A stretch of DNA of 64,000 nucleotides. Source: Moniliophthora roreri (Eukaryota > Basidiomycota > Agaricomycetes > Agaricales > Marasmiaceae). The notes beneath the pieces were generated by a model, which worked only from the letters and a program-made list of their open reading frames with translations, ran no database searches and was not told where the DNA came from. The position numbers and the translations under genes are program-made. Positions 25,494 through 37,739 of this stretch are shown here, piece after piece (the stretch's first letter is position 1; every line of letters starts with the position of its first letter). The stretch lies in contig LATX02000112.1 in NCBI GenBank assembly GCA_001466705.2, positions 248,001-312,000 of the forward strand, read 5' to 3'.

Positions 25494-28400
25494 CATGCAA
25501 GCTCTCAAGGATGGACACGAGAAGAATCTATCGTTCTCCTCTGTTTGTCCAGTTAAAGTCAAGGTTCGAGAAGTGACAGTAGAGGTGGAGGTTTGCAAAA
25601 GGAAGGTTGCGGACATGGAAACAGGGGAAAATGGTAAGAAGAAACGAACTCTGAATGAGATATCTGCAGATTTTCCAAGTGGCAGTCTTTGTGGAATTAT
25701 GGGCGGTTCTGGATCCGGTAGAGTCTGTAACTCTACCATTTGCTGTACTGTTCCACTGACAGTCGCAGTCTATCCAGACGACGTTGTTAAACACTATGGA
25801 TCATCGTACGCGCCTGCTGAGTGTACTCTCCGGCTCTATCTCCTATAATGGATCAGCATCTCTCGATTCTATGACTCACGCCTATGTCACACAATTGGGT
25901 CTGCTACTGCCCACGCTGACAGTACAAGAAACATTTCTCTGTGCTGTTTCGCTTGGTTTGACGTCCGATATCCCGTCTGCCGAGTGTCGAAGAGAGGAGA
26001 TCATACTCGAACTTGGATTGAAGGAATGCGCTGATACCCGTGTTGGAGATGGTGCCCCATCCAATGGAGGATGCTCAGGAGGAGACCGCCGATGAGTCAG
26101 CACTGGACTGCGGATGTTGAGCAACCCGTTGGTTCTATTCTGTGATGAGCCTACGACAGGCCTCGACGCAACTTCTGCATACCAACTCATTAGCACCCTC
26201 AAATGTCTGGCGAGTAAAGGCCGAACAATCATGTGCACCATCCATCAGCCCCGTCACGATATTTTCACCAACATCCTCGTGCTCAGCAAAGGCTATACGC
26301 TCTTCTCCGGTCCCACCGTCGAAGTTACCAGCTGGTTCGAAAAGCTTCTTCCAGGAAGCCTTTCGGAACATTTAAACCCAGCCGACTACCTTATCATTGT
26401 TGCCGCAGTAGGCAACCATACTCCCGAGGCGAAGGCTGCTGCGGGAGCACGCCTCACACGGTTAGCTCAGGCATGGAAGTCGGAATCCATAATTCGTTTC
26501 TCCAAGGGCAAGGTGGAGGATGCTTCCGATCGCTGATATTGACCCGGACGTACGTTCCGCCTCTACGTTGCGTCAAATTCGAGTCCTGACCCTCGAAGTC
26601 TATTCTTACGACGTGGCGGTACCCTATGGGTCTGATCGCCCGCTGGTTGGAGGCAATATTGATGAGTGTCATCTGCGAGTTGGCGTTCCTCAACCTGGGA
26701 CGTGATCTTTCGGGAATTCGTTTCTCGACAATCATCGCTATATATTGCGTCTGCTTTACAGGTACCCATTATGTACGCTGACTCACTCACGGATTGCTCA
26801 CTTCTCATCTACAGGGATACCTGATCCTTATTTACGAGACGTGGCGCGTTACGGGTCCCGACATCGCTGTCTTCGATAGAGAACGCGGTGAAGGCGTTGT
26901 CGGTGTCGTTCCGTGGATAATCACCCGCCGAATCTCCCATGTTCTTCTCGAAGATATACTTGTGCCTTTGATGTTCAGTGTCATCTTCTGGTTCATGTGC
27001 GGTTTTGAATCGGATGCCCTCCACTGAGGAAAAGGGAAAGGGTGTAGCCAATACGCCAGCGATCGGTGTCGATTTGGATCTCGTCGATATCAAGGTTACA
27101 TTGAAGAAGCTCGACCTCAAAGGTCAATGGAACCTTCGACCCATTCTTCGTGAGGTGGCTACGAAGTTTCAGGCAGGGGAGGTCAACATCGTCGTAGGCC
27201 CGTCAGGTTCAGGGATGTCTAGTCTGCTCAACCTGCTCTCTTCTCGGCTTCCGTCCTCTATCGGATACTTTGTCAAGTCTAGCAAACTACTTGTCGACGG
27301 CATCATCGCCCAACCGGAAGATTTGCGAGGACTATGTTCCTACGTTACCCAGGACGACAACTCCCTCTTGCCCTATCTCACTGTCCGCGAAATGTTCCGC
27401 TTTGCTACAGGTTTACGCCTACCAAAAGATATGACTTGGAAGGCAAAGAGGGGACGAGCCGAAGAAGTTATTAGGGCCATGGGTCTGGGATATTGCGCCG
27501 ATAACTTGATCGGTGGCGAGTTTGTGAAAGGTATTAGTGGTGGCGAGAAATGACGTGTTAGTATTGCTATTCAACTACTAACGGAGCCTAAGGTTCTCCC
27601 GAGTCATCTCGGTCTTGGCATCGAGCTCACTGGGTTCCAGTGCAGATGAACCGACTAGTGGATTAGATGCTTTCACCGCCTCTTCCATTCTCGAGGTATT
27701 GAGCGGGCTAGCTAAAGAAGGCCGTACAGTCATCATCATCGCAATTCACCAAAGTCGTTCGAAACTGTTCAATCAATTTAGCAATGTGCTGCTTCTTGCA
27801 AGAAGCGATTAGGTCGCAATTTCCGGGTGCGCCAGTGAGGTGATCACTTACTCCAACATGCTCGGGTACGAGTGTCCACGGAATTGCAATCCCAGCGATT
27901 GGGCACTTGATCTGATATCGGTTTATCTACGGGATGGTAACGCAGAGGATATTAGTCGAGCAGAGGTCAAGAAGATACTCTTCCGAAGCGTGAGGGCGAT
28001 GCCGGTTTCCTGGGAACGAAGAGGCAATTCGCTGTCGCGTATCCAATATTGTTGCAGAGATCGTTGATCAACTTTACAAGGCAGCCTAATCGGGGTATCG
28101 TGAGGACCGGACAGGTAGTGGGTTTAGGGATCATTTTATAACTGTTCTTCGCTTCCCTCGGACGAAGCTATACCGACGCGAGTGTCAACATCGTTGGGCT
28201 TGTTCGTACGTATCTCACCCTCTTCAGATTGTTTGCCGGGACAAATGCTATGTGAGATTTCTTTCTTGAACATTTTCCTCAAAAGACTCATGCTAGGCAC
28301 CTATAGTATATTTTGTTGGGAAACTTCAGAACGTACCACTGTACCCAACAGAACGGGATGTTTTCTACAAGGTACATTTGAATTGATACGCTGTTGGACA

Positions 28401-28570
28401 GTTCATGGCTGCGAGTATTTCCGTTCTAAATCCTTCAGCTGGCGAAACCGTTTTTCTGGGATTGATGAGTCTAGACATGCCTGCCTTCTTGAACGGCATC
28501 AACTACATCTCACCGCTGAAACACGCTATTGCAAATATGCTGCCTTATGCCTTACGAGGCGGACGGTAGT
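25494..28570 (+). pseudogene. ABCG-type (WHITE/PDR-like) ABC transporter pseudogene, two NBDs
   Basis: Order: NBD1 (Walker A region GIMGGSGSG near 25700, split by an intron; signature GCSGGDRR; Walker B LVLFCDEPTTGLDATSA; H-loop TIHQPRHD), a short piece of TMD1 (GYLILIYETWRVTG...), NBD2 (Walker A GPSGSGMSSLL, signature KGISGGEK, Walker B DEPTSGLDAF), then TMD2 scraps (QNVPLYPTERDVFY; NGINYISPLKHAIANM). Full-length fungal ABCG proteins export lipids or xenobiotics. Damage: TGA at 26093-26095 and 27551-27553 exactly after each signature motif, where Arg is expected, several frameshifts, and loss of most of TMD1. The Walker A lysine reads Arg in NBD1 (if spliced) and Met in NBD2. It is not functional as read. 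Confidence 0.85.
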
Positions 28571-28831
28571 TGCCCGCTACGGGATAGCAAGTGTTGCGAT
28601 TGTACAAGATGGATAACGTCAATTCAGCAAAGATTTTGAGCGCCCTCGTTGGGGCAACAGTGGCTTGTCGATTTTTTGCATACGCCAGTTTGAAGCTCAG
28701 TCTAGTGTGATGGAGACTCCGTCAATAATAATCAGAAGTGGATTATACATTGCCTTGATCAATCTTAATATTACTTGTACATATACAATGCCAATATACG
28801 TGTACAATATCATGGTATCATGATGGGTCGT

Positions 28832-29364
28832 TTATTCGTGGCCTGGCTTGGTTGCTGGTGCTCTTCCTTCCAGCACTTGCTGTCCGTGCTCCTTCAGTTC
28901 AGGCTGAAGAGAAAGAAACCCGTCAGTGGTGTCTTCACAAAGCAAATGATGTACAACACACTTTGTTAAGAACAGTCCCTCTAGTTTTCTACGTGCGGCA
29001 GTGTTCAGATACGAGTCTTGAAGAGGTGTTCAAATATGCCTTACCTGGGCGACGCCTGAGGAAAGATTTAGTTAGATTCAAATGGTTATGGTGGAGGTAA
29101 TCAATACTTGCCAATTACTTGCTCCTTGAAGGATAGATGAGGCTGCTCTGCTGGGGCTTCGACGACGCGTTGGGGTTGTCCCTCATGAACAGTTGAACCA
29201 TCTCCAGGTTGAGTAGACCCTGTTTCAAGAAGATCGGCCACCAATCTACTCGTCTAACGCGAGGGATTCCACACACCTTGCTGGGGAACGGTATCGCTCC
29301 TCGTGGGCTCGACAGTCTCGGAAGGAGGTTTAGGTGCGCCGGTTTGAGCGTTGATTCCAGACAT
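28832..29364 (-). CDS. Small conserved fungal protein, five exons, one GC-AG intron
   Basis: The exon chain starts MSGINAQTGAPKPPSE, continues GSTQPGDGSTVHEGQPQRVV and PHLSFKEQVIG, then VAQ, then KTRGTVLNK, and ends PELKEHGQQVLEGRAPATK with stop at 28832-28834. The total is about 100 residues, hydrophilic, without membrane span or signal peptide. The pattern FKEQV-I-G-x-A-x-x-x-R-G-T-x-L-x-K-P-E-L-K-E-H-G recurs in small uncharacterised proteins of filamentous fungi. To get VIGVAQ the third intron must start with GCAAGT, the standard GC donor; the microexon after it is 11 nt. The function is unknown. The gene assignment is fairly sure because four junctions combine into a continuous familiar sequence. 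Confidence 0.7.
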
Positions 29365-29569
29365 GATTGTGAAGATGGTTGAAGTTGGAAGTAAGAATTG
29401 ATAGTGGCGATACCTACTCCAAGGCGCGGTCGACTTATACTGAGTGGAATGGGAATGACATCATCGGCCAAGCTAGTGACGGAAAGGCTCCCACGAGCGC
29501 GTGATATGACGTACATACTTGAACCGGCCGACTCCCGAGGACTGAGTGTCATTTGAGGGGAGAGTTAGG

Positions 29570-29648
29570 CGGTTAGTGTTTAGCGGTTAGTGTTTAGCGG
29601 TTAGTGTTTAGCGGTTAGGTAGTTGGTTAGGGGTTAGGTAGTTAGGGT
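29570..29648 (+). repeat. Tandem GGTTAG-type repeat (G-rich arm)
   Basis: Three exact copies of a 14-bp unit (GGTTAGTGTTTAGC) are followed by variants built on GGTTAGG and TTAGGG. The unit resembles the fungal telomere repeat TTAGGG with interspersed bases. Confidence 0.8.
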
Positions 29649-29884
29649 CTGGGGATGGATATATGTACAAAAAACGCGAGGAGGTACTTACAGACACGTA
29701 AAATGCTACAGTACGTGCACGTGAAGGAATAGTGACATCATAACGGCGATCTCCGTTATCTCTTATCTTTTTGACGACGACTGCTCGCGTTTTTTTATCC
29801 ACAGACTCCAGCCAATTCAAACCCAGATCGACAGGTCCCTAGTACGAAGCTTGTTCGTCACTAGGGCCGGTTACAGGTCTATGA

Positions 29885-30000
29885 CTACCTAATCGCTAAC
29901 CACTCAACCGTTGACCACGAACCTCCAACCCCTAACCGCCAACCAGCTTACCGTAAGTACAGGCTGAACCCTCAATCGCACTTCCTAACGCCTAACCTGC
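29885..30000 (-). repeat. Degenerate CTAACC-type repeat (C-rich arm)
   Basis: Many CTAACC/CCTAAC/CCAACC words occur (for example at 29888, 29899, 29930, 29990). This is the complement of the motif in the arm at 29570, so the two arms face each other as a loose inverted repeat about 240 bp apart. Confidence 0.55.
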
Positions 30001-30125
30001 AGTGCTACCAGGCCGAGGACTGACTACCAATAGTCGGCGAAATCTCTGGACGATAAATATAGCGATCCATCAAGCTACTATCGTATGAACCACAATGAGT
30101 AGACTACACTACTACTACAAGTTGA

Positions 30126-31311
30126 CTACAGTTTATTCTTGCCCTTGTTCCCTATCCTCATATTAGCCTCCATCGGAATAATCAATGCCGTCTGTGTCGA
30201 TACCGCCAAACAAACCTGCTTCTCTTTCCACCCTTCTTCTGCCTTTCCTTCACCGAGATTACATGGTGCTGACCACACCTCCACGTAAATATCATGTCTT
30301 CCTCGCGGATCATTAATGAATCTACAATTGGTATACAGGCCAAACGTTCTGTTCGAGGATGTGGGAGGCAAGGGGAATTTGAACTCGAGTGTCATTGTCA
30401 TGGTTGGGAACCAACTGAGTCAAGGGTCAATCGTAAACCAAATGTTAATTATCGGAGACCCACACGTACCTGACAGTAGGCAACCCAGGTCTCTCACTCT
30501 TTGGTAACACACTCGGTGGAGACCTAAACATATCAGCTGCGAACGCCATCATTGGGGCCGTGAGTCTCTCTTCTTCATCAGTGTATGTGAGCCATTGGCC
30601 CCATTCAATGCCATTTCCATCACCGCCTTTTTGTGTGCGATCAGCGATTTCGGGCTCTCTGGATGCTTTGAGCCTTGAAGCGAACCGATATGCAGAGCGA
30701 AGATTGATTAATGGGGCCGTGGAGGGGTGTTGGTATAAAGGAGGTCGACGAGCGAAGGAAGATGGAGGTGCTAATGTTAGGTAGCCAGGTGATGCTCCAG
30801 GTTTGAGGTCCCCGAATATTTGGTGCGTCGTGATTCTCAACACGTCCTGAAGGGAAGCGGTTAGAGGTGAATAGGTAAATAGGAATAGTACGACACGTAC
30901 TTGTTGAATCAAATCAGCCGTCAGGTTCGTGAATCCCTTTCCTGTCTTGAGCTGGCGAATATGAACCTCGAAAGGTGACACAGCAGTAGTTCGCAAGAAG
31001 TGGGCAGTTACATGTACCGGGTCCGGATGGCTCAACTTGACTGCAGCCTGGCGTTTCATACATGCTTCGATGATGAGCCCCAATGCATAACCTGTTCTAG
31101 GGTTCAGTTAGGTATAACACTGGAGAAATGATGTACAATATTCACCTCCATTCGGCACTCTGCAGTGTTCATTGAGCGACGAAAAACGAATCAGACCGAG
31201 TGAGACTCACGACCCAACACACCATTCTTCATCCATCACGCCAGTGTATACGTCCACGTCTCCTTCTTTCCGAGAGAAATCGACTTGAAGGGCTTTGTGG
31301 AAGGGCGCCAT
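30126..31311 (-). CDS. Acyl-CoA thioesterase-like (TesB/hot-dog superfamily) protein
   Basis: It starts MAPFHKALQVDFSRKEGDV at 31311. Exons join to give YTGVMDEEWCVGSVPNGGYA, the hot-dog entry strand and helix of TesB-like fungal thioesterases. Then come DPVHVTAHFLRTTAVSPFEV, IRQLKTGKGFTNLTADLIQQ and a C-terminal second hot-dog domain ending in PRGRHDIYVEVWSAP and a basic tail. The family hydrolyses acyl-thioesters; the exact substrate cannot be seen. About five exons are in phase (junctions near 31259, 31166/31094, 30904/30847 and 30467/30415). The neighbour upstream on the same strand is DPH5. No break is visible. Confidence 0.8.
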
Positions 31312-31574
31312 GGTGGATATGGGTCAAGTCCGGGTCTTCAACTCGTCCCTGCTGGTTTCACATGAGATCGCTAGCTTTACCAGCTTTACATTAGTACGTG
31401 TCATGGAGAACCGATAATCCAATTTCGAGCAGTCATTTTGAGCAATATTACTCGGGAGGTATGTTGTGGTCGACAAGAGTACCGTGAGCATGCCAGACTC
31501 AGAAATACAACCTCTGCAGTCGTGATTTCAAGGATAGGTAACACAAACTTTCTTCTCGTCTACTACAGTACTTA

Positions 31575-32685
31575 TCAATCCAACGCGCATCCATAATTGT
31601 TCCTCGCAACTGCTTTCCAATTCTCCTTATCCACGGCGAATGCCTCAGCGTACTCTACCTCTAAATGATGCAGCCTCTTTCCTACTATAACTAGACTATG
31701 CAGTGGTTCACCAAATGCCTCTTGAGGATGTCCAGCCAATTCAGAGAGTGTGCCAGCGACGATACGTTGGTTTTCATCTCCACCACCGACGCGCGAGAGT
31801 GCGATGGCCAGCGTTGTATCGGGCGATAGTGTCCCAGTTTGACGGAGAGATTCGATTTCGAGTAGTTGGGAGACGGCAAGCGGGATTGACATGTATCGCG
31901 GAGGTTCATATATTTTACGGCCCCTTCAGATCATCGTTTCAGCCTTTCGGTCAACGAGGGAATGAGAGGATCGTACCGTGCGAGATTCTCTTCGCTCTGT
32001 TCTTTCACTTTGATATCCAGCAGGACGAGGGTGTGTAATCCGAGGTCAACGTTTTCCTTGACACGATCATAGAAAGAATCTGGCTTCCATGTCTCCGTGA
32101 AAAACACAAGCGAGACGGTTTGACCAAAGTTGTACAGTTGAAGGCCGCATGCACCTACGGCGTTCATGATCGAGGCATTGTGTATAACTTGGGTTGGGAT
32201 CCCGAGTGCACGAGCTCGGAGGAGTATGTCAGTGTGCGTTGTTGCTCTTCATCATGTCCCAATTAGTTACTAGACGTCACCTTTGAAAAATCACTCACCC
32301 AAAAGGATCACCGACGACCAACAGCGCAATGTCTTCCTTATCTGCATCCCGAAGAATCTCGCCGCTTTCTGTTTCTACGAGATCGCGATCTGCAAGGATA
32401 AGTGGTTTTTCATAGAATGCTTCCTTCCTTGCATGACAGTTCGGATGAGCATAACTTGCATGATTAATAATTGAGTCAGACTGACCAGACGCTCCTTCTG
32501 AACCATCAGGATGCTGGTGTACGCTTCGAGATATACCCGAGAAGATTTTTTCACTGCCTATCAAATCAGATGAAGTTAGCATTCTACAACTAAAAGAGCC
32601 AAGATTGTGACTTTTTACCCACATGAAGACCTCTGACTGTAATATCCTGCTCATCGCAGAGACCAAGACCAATAATATAGAACAT
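31575..32685 (-). CDS. dph5: Diphthine methyl ester synthase (DPH5)
   Basis: [19 protein letters not shown] at 32685 opens a spliced methyltransferase of the tetrapyrrole-methylase fold. [43 protein letters not shown] (SAM-binding loop), [20 protein letters not shown] and [17 protein letters not shown] follow in the family's order, and the C-terminus is [14 protein letters not shown]5 methylates the modified histidine of eEF2 during diphthamide synthesis in the cytosol, giving methylated diphthine. Five exons of about 285 residues in total match the usual family length, and all catalytic-loop segments are intact. The start lies 149 bp from the divergent LSM4 start. Confidence 0.95.
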
Positions 32686-32834
32686 CTTGAGGCCGGCAGA
32701 AATTTGTTTGCCCAGTGCTGGTGGCTGGCGGCGCGAAAGTTGCGGTGGACGGCACAGCCACGGACGCGTTTCCTTTCCTCACTGCCTCCAGCTGCATTGA
32801 CACCTTGACGACCTTTGGGTCTACATACTGCACC
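32686..32834. promoter_or_regulatory. 149-bp divergent promoter between dph5 and lsm4
   Basis: This short stretch is the only sequence between the two start codons, so both housekeeping genes must be initiated from it. No TATA box is obvious; CG-containing words are frequent. Confidence 0.55.
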
Positions 32835-33601
32835 ATGGTGAGTGAGTTTTGTCTTTAGAAAAATATACGTTACTTATTCTCTATCTCAGTTACCCTTATC
32901 TCTCTTAAATGCTGCTCAAAATAAACCCATGGTTGGTCACCATACCTACATTTTCCTGATGACGAAGGGACGCTCATTTTCAGATTCACACTTCTTCGAC
33001 TTGAATCTATCGACTCTCAATACAAACTACCATTGAATCATGCCTCTGATCCATCCCACTTTGTATCACAGTTGGTCGAACTCAAAAACGGGGAAACGTT
33101 CAACGGGCATCTAGTCAACTGCGACAACTTTATGAACATCACTTTACGAGAAGTGTATCAAACCAGTCCTGACGGAGACAGGTTCTGGAAGTTGAAAGAG
33201 TGTTATATTAGAGGGAGTACGGTGAGTAATCGACACTGTATTGGTTTCTTTATGACTCGAGCTGACAGCGCCGTTTCGCAGATAAAGTATCTCCGGATAC
33301 CAGAGACGCTTTTGGACAGTGTCAAAGAAGAACAGAACAGAGCGCGAGAAGCAGGGCGAAGTGCACGGGGCGGAGGGATGCCCAATAGAGGAGGTTAGGG
33401 TCCTTCTTTTCGGGTTACCATCATACCTTCTGATTCACTTTCTCTAACTTGTCTCTGCTTTTTTTAGGCAGAGGTGCACCAGCACGAGGTATGTTATCCA
33501 CTCTCACGTTGAAGTAAGACTCTAATTCAAGCCCTGCAGGAGGTCGCGGAGGTCGCGGAGCGCCTATGCGTGGCGGAAGAGGGAGAGGACGCGGAGCGTA
33601 G
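32835..33601 (+). CDS. lsm4: U6 snRNA-associated Sm-like protein LSM4
   Basis: Exon 1 is the ATG alone (32835-32837), directly followed by GTGAGT. Exon 2 gives [14 protein letters not shown], exon 3 [20 protein letters not shown] (Sm motif 1) and [13 protein letters not shown]. Exon 4 has [14 protein letters not shown] (Sm motif 2), and two short exons encode the RGG tail ending GGRGRGRGA. This is the standard LSM4 layout: Sm fold then Arg-Gly tail. LSM4 belongs to the Lsm2-8 ring on U6 snRNA and the Lsm1-7 ring in mRNA decay. All junctions are phase-consistent. The one-codon first exon is unusual but is required to read the canonical M-L-P-L start. Confidence 0.95.
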
Positions 33602-34213
33602 GCACAGCGACTACCTTTCATTTCGCTTCACATGTATACGTATCTTGAACTTTTGGTCTAGCCAGGGTGAGCTTTATTTTCAACATGTATTGTGTGGCCT
33701 CGCTATTCTACAATACAGTATTCCCGTTTGAATGGATTTCCAAAAGCTGCACCTCAATCCATCAGTTACCCACGTTACTCCCGTGCAGCGTCAAGGCGGT
33801 GGGTCGCCTCAAGAGCATGAAGACGATTATCATTATGTCACTTGGATATTTACCCAGGCACGGTCTAGATTTCAAAATCACGTCCACCCCGGCAGGGATA
33901 CGCTCCATTGTACCTCCTGTACGGCACTTTGTCAGAGTAGATCTTCTGTTTACTGCTATCAGAACGAATTCCCGTTGAATGTCGGCTGCTGAGGCCTGAG
34001 GGTCAGCTGTGTGGTGAACGTGAAGATTTGGGGCGCCGACTGACGATTGCTTAAACCCCATCAAGTACCATCCGTCCGCACCCCTTTTTCGTGTCGGAAC
34101 ACTCTGTAGTCAAACAATGTAAGGATGTACGTCATGAATGGTATGGAGTTTCGGATCTTCGTTGTTATAAAGGTCCTACAGTTGAAACAGGTTATTGACA
34201 TCCTACTCTTACC
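33602..34213. other. Intergenic, 3' UTR of lsm4 and promoter of egt1
   Basis: Overlapping frames at 33732-33992 (+) and 33762-34064 (-) are open but unlike any family I know. No gene is called. Confidence 0.4.
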
Positions 34214-37200
34214 ATGGCTGCAGAAATCATCGACGTGCACGCGCACGCGCACGAAGACAACAGTCGTGCAATTCAGGAAGACCTCTTGGCTGGTCTTGGA
34301 CGGCCAGCAGGCCAGAAGCATGTTCCGACTATGCTGCTCTACGACGAACGTGGGCTCCGACTATACGACGACATTACCACCAAGGTTCCGGAGTATTACT
34401 TGTTCAGTGCTGAAGAAGAGATTCTCAAAAACCACGCAGCTGAAATTGTGCGCGTAATGCACGGAAGTGTTGGTGTAGTCCAAGGTGAATCTGTTATTGA
34501 GCTTGGAGCTGGGTGAGTAAAACCTTCCTTTGCTGTAACTCCCATGACACTTGTCTGGAGCGCAACTGTCACATTTCGGACCGTCTGCAAATGTCCTAGC
34601 TGGCTAACTTGACCATGATATTTATACATACAGGGCCTTGCGAAAAACATCCCATATCCTTCTTGCTCTTTCACACCTCGTCCAGAGTCAATCTCAAAAC
34701 CCCCCTATCACATATTACGCCCTCGATCTGGAGAAGAACGAACTACAAAGAACCCTTGGCGAAATCGATATGTCTGACATTGGAACGCTCTTGAAGGGTA
34801 AGGTCGTGACAAAAGGAATGTGGGGTACCTATGATGATGGGCTCAAGTACATCGAAAGTGCTGGAATGCATTCAGTAACGCCAGACCGTGTGGCCAGACT
34901 CACTTCGTCACTTAAATTTGGCAAGCGCGATGCTTCCCCAGATTCGAATGCCTCTCATTCGCATTCCTCAGAAGATCGAGAGTATGCTTCACAGCCGTCG
35001 ACACCTGATGAGGTCCAACCACCGTTGCATCTCATGTTCCTCGGGTCTTCCTTGGGCAATTTCACACGTAGTGGAAGCGCTGAGTTCTTGCGCTCTCTTC
35101 CACTCCGACCCGGATCTAGCGATACCCTTTTGATCGGATTGGACCACGATAACGAGAAGGAGATAATCGAGAAGGCGTACAACGAGGAAGCGGGTTACAC
35201 GCGGAAATTCATCATGAACGGATTGAAAGCCGCGGGTAGAGTCCTGGGTGATGAGAATCTATTTGGTGAGGATAAATGGGAGTATGTCAATGTGCGTTTC
35301 TCCACATCTTCGTTCTTTTATTAGATACTGACGTCCTTTCCCTTTCAGCGATATGATGAATCAAAACGTGCGTCAAACCTCTCTGTGGCAAAAGCCTTCA
35401 CCAATTACATTCTTTCCAGACCGTCATGAGGCTTTCTATCGTGCCAAAACATCACACACTCTCCAAGTACCAACAAACGAACCTTTGCATTTCCTCGAGA
35501 ATGAACTGGTCAAAGTCGAAGAATCGTGGAAGGTACGGCCACCTCGAATACGTTGATGTTCTGACGTGCTAAAGGCCTTACGCTGCCCAGTTTTCTGAAG
35601 CGGATACGTTCACACTCTTCTCAGAGAGCAACCTCAGGCCAATCCAACGATGGACTGACAGCACGAATAGGTATTCCCTTTGGCTTTTGGAAAGGCCAGC
35701 ATTCATCTTCCCTCTTCTGTCATCACCTTTTGCTTGCAATGGGAATGGACAACTCGTAACGAAGAAAGCCTATTCGGCTAGTCCGTTCGGGGTGCCTTCT
35801 CCCCAGGAGTGGGAGAACCTCTGGGCACTTTGGGATACCATCACACTTCGCATGATACCCCCATCCATGTTATATCAGAAACCTATCGATCTAAGGCACA
35901 TTTGTCTTTTCTATCTTGGACACATTCCCACGTTCCTTGACATTCACTTGTCAAGGTTGTTGAAAGAACCGCACACAGAGCCTGAAAAGTTTAAGGTATG
36001 TTGTTATCTCCTTTCTCACAAGATTTTCGTAACACTAACATCTGGACCGCTACTCTAGGACATCTTTGAGGTATGCACTGGATTCTTTCAACTCCTGGAT
36101 TTGAATGACGACAATGTACATTTCCAGCGCGGAATTGACCCAAATGTCGATGACCCAACGCAATGCCATGTACGCCTGAACTGACACTTTTACTCCTTAA
36201 AAGGGCACTAACTTTCGGATACTGCTATAGCCGCACTCTGAAGTCCCCCAAAAGAACGAAGAGTGGCCTAGCCTCATTTCTATCCTCCAATTTAGCACGC
36301 GCGTTCGTGCTCGACTTTTGAAGTTGTACCAAGATATCGATACCGGCGCCAAGGAATTGACGCGTAGAGTGGGCCGTATCCTCTGGATGACATACGAGCA
36401 CGAAGCTTTGCACGCCGAAACACTTCTGTACATGCTTCTTCAACGTTCGGGAACTGGCACCATCCCTCCTCCCGGTTTCGCTATCCCCAACTGGGAGTCT
36501 CTTGCTCAAACTTGGGATGCTCTTCCATTACCGCAAGAGTCGACTGTGAAATTGGGTCCAGCGACGGTTATTATCGGGCATGATGACGCCGATTATGAGG
36601 ACAAGCTACCTGAGAAAGCAAAGGACGTCGTGAACCACGAGTATGGCTGGGATAACGAGCATCCAAAGCGCCAAGTCAATGTCGGGGAGTTTAGGATCGA
36701 GTCGCGCCCTGTTACCAATGGGCAGTTCTACGCTGCATACAAGGAGGATCACGAGAAGGATACGAAGAGGTTCAAGTTCCCTTCGAGTTGGATTGAGCAG
36801 AATGGTGAGATTATGGTAAGCTATTACATTCCATGCTGTAATTGCTGCTTGATGCTCAACATCGTGGCGACTTTAGGTACGAACTCTATACGGCCCCGTG
36901 TCTATGAAAATCGCCCAATATTGGCCAGTTATCACCGATTATGACAATCTGTCTACCTACGCTACCGTCAAAGGAGGACGTCTCCCAACCGAACCTGAGC
37001 TCCTCTTGTTCTATGACAAATTTGAGTCTGGTTACGAAGGTGGTGCCAACATTGGCTTTAGACAGTGGCATCCTGTTCCGTGAGTTCTTTGATCCTGCTA
37101 AATAAACTGAACCGTCTAACACCCGGGTGGCAGAGCAACGACCGGCGGGGCGAGGAACGGTGGCAAGGGATCGAACGGTGGTGTTTGGGAGTGGACTTCG

Positions 37201-37518
37201 ACTTCATTCGACAAATATGATGGATTTGTCTCGTCAGAGCTATATCCAGGGTGAGGTTCATTCCAATGACAGGTTCTTGGTCGCTAACTATATACAATAC
37301 ATACAGGTATTCCGCAGATTTCTTTGACAGATGTCATCAAGTGGTGGTATGTGCATCGTTATATGATCCTACAGTTACCCAACTAAATGTTTGCCATATA
37401 GATTGGTGGTTCCTACGCTACAGTCCCCAGAATTGCGGAACGTAGGTCCGTCCGAAACTGGTATCAGCGAAACTATCCCTACCCCTGGGTAGGTGCGCGT
37501 GTCGCTTACGACGTATAA
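34214..37518 (+). CDS. egt1: Ergothioneine biosynthesis protein Egt1 (EgtD-EgtB fusion)
   Basis: MAAEIIDVHAHAHEDN starts the N-terminal EgtD-like histidine methyltransferase: LLYDERGLRLYDDIT, VPEYYLFSAEEEIL, the SAM motif VIELGAG spliced to LRKT, and HLMFLGSSLGNFTR. The C-terminal half is the EgtB-like sulfoxide synthase. It has a DinB-like iron domain with TYEHEALHAETL (the H-x3-H-x-E iron ligands) and an FGE-sulfatase-like domain (RPVTNGQFYAAY, LPTEPEL, GGVWEWTS) ending YPYPWVGARVAYDV. It trimethylates histidine to hercynine and joins it to cysteine oxidatively, in the cytosol. About ten exons, roughly 850 residues, match fungal Egt1. The C-S lyase for the last step is not in this window. 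Confidence 0.95.
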
Positions 37519-37739
37519 TGGACTGGATCAAGCCAACTGATTTGTACAAACATCACGAATAATCTTTTTCTTTCTCGTAACGATGTATGTAACACCACCT
37601 GTACTCTCTACTCGCTGTAAAAAATAAGTCGTTGCTGTCTGCACTGAAATAAGATTATCCCTCGTACTGTAATAAGAAAGTAGACGATCACCAATTCAAT
37701 CGAGCTTGGATCGTCTGTAGACTCATATTCAGCGCTAAG

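Larger units (their letters stand above)
29365..30125. other. Gap with telomere-like arms and a possible exon remnant
   Basis: Between the two repeat arms, the minus strand at about 29850-29690 is open and reads LNWLESVDKKTRAVVVKKI, preceded by an acceptor-like TAG and followed by a GTAAGT donor. No family is recognised. It may be an orphan exon. Confidence 0.3.
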
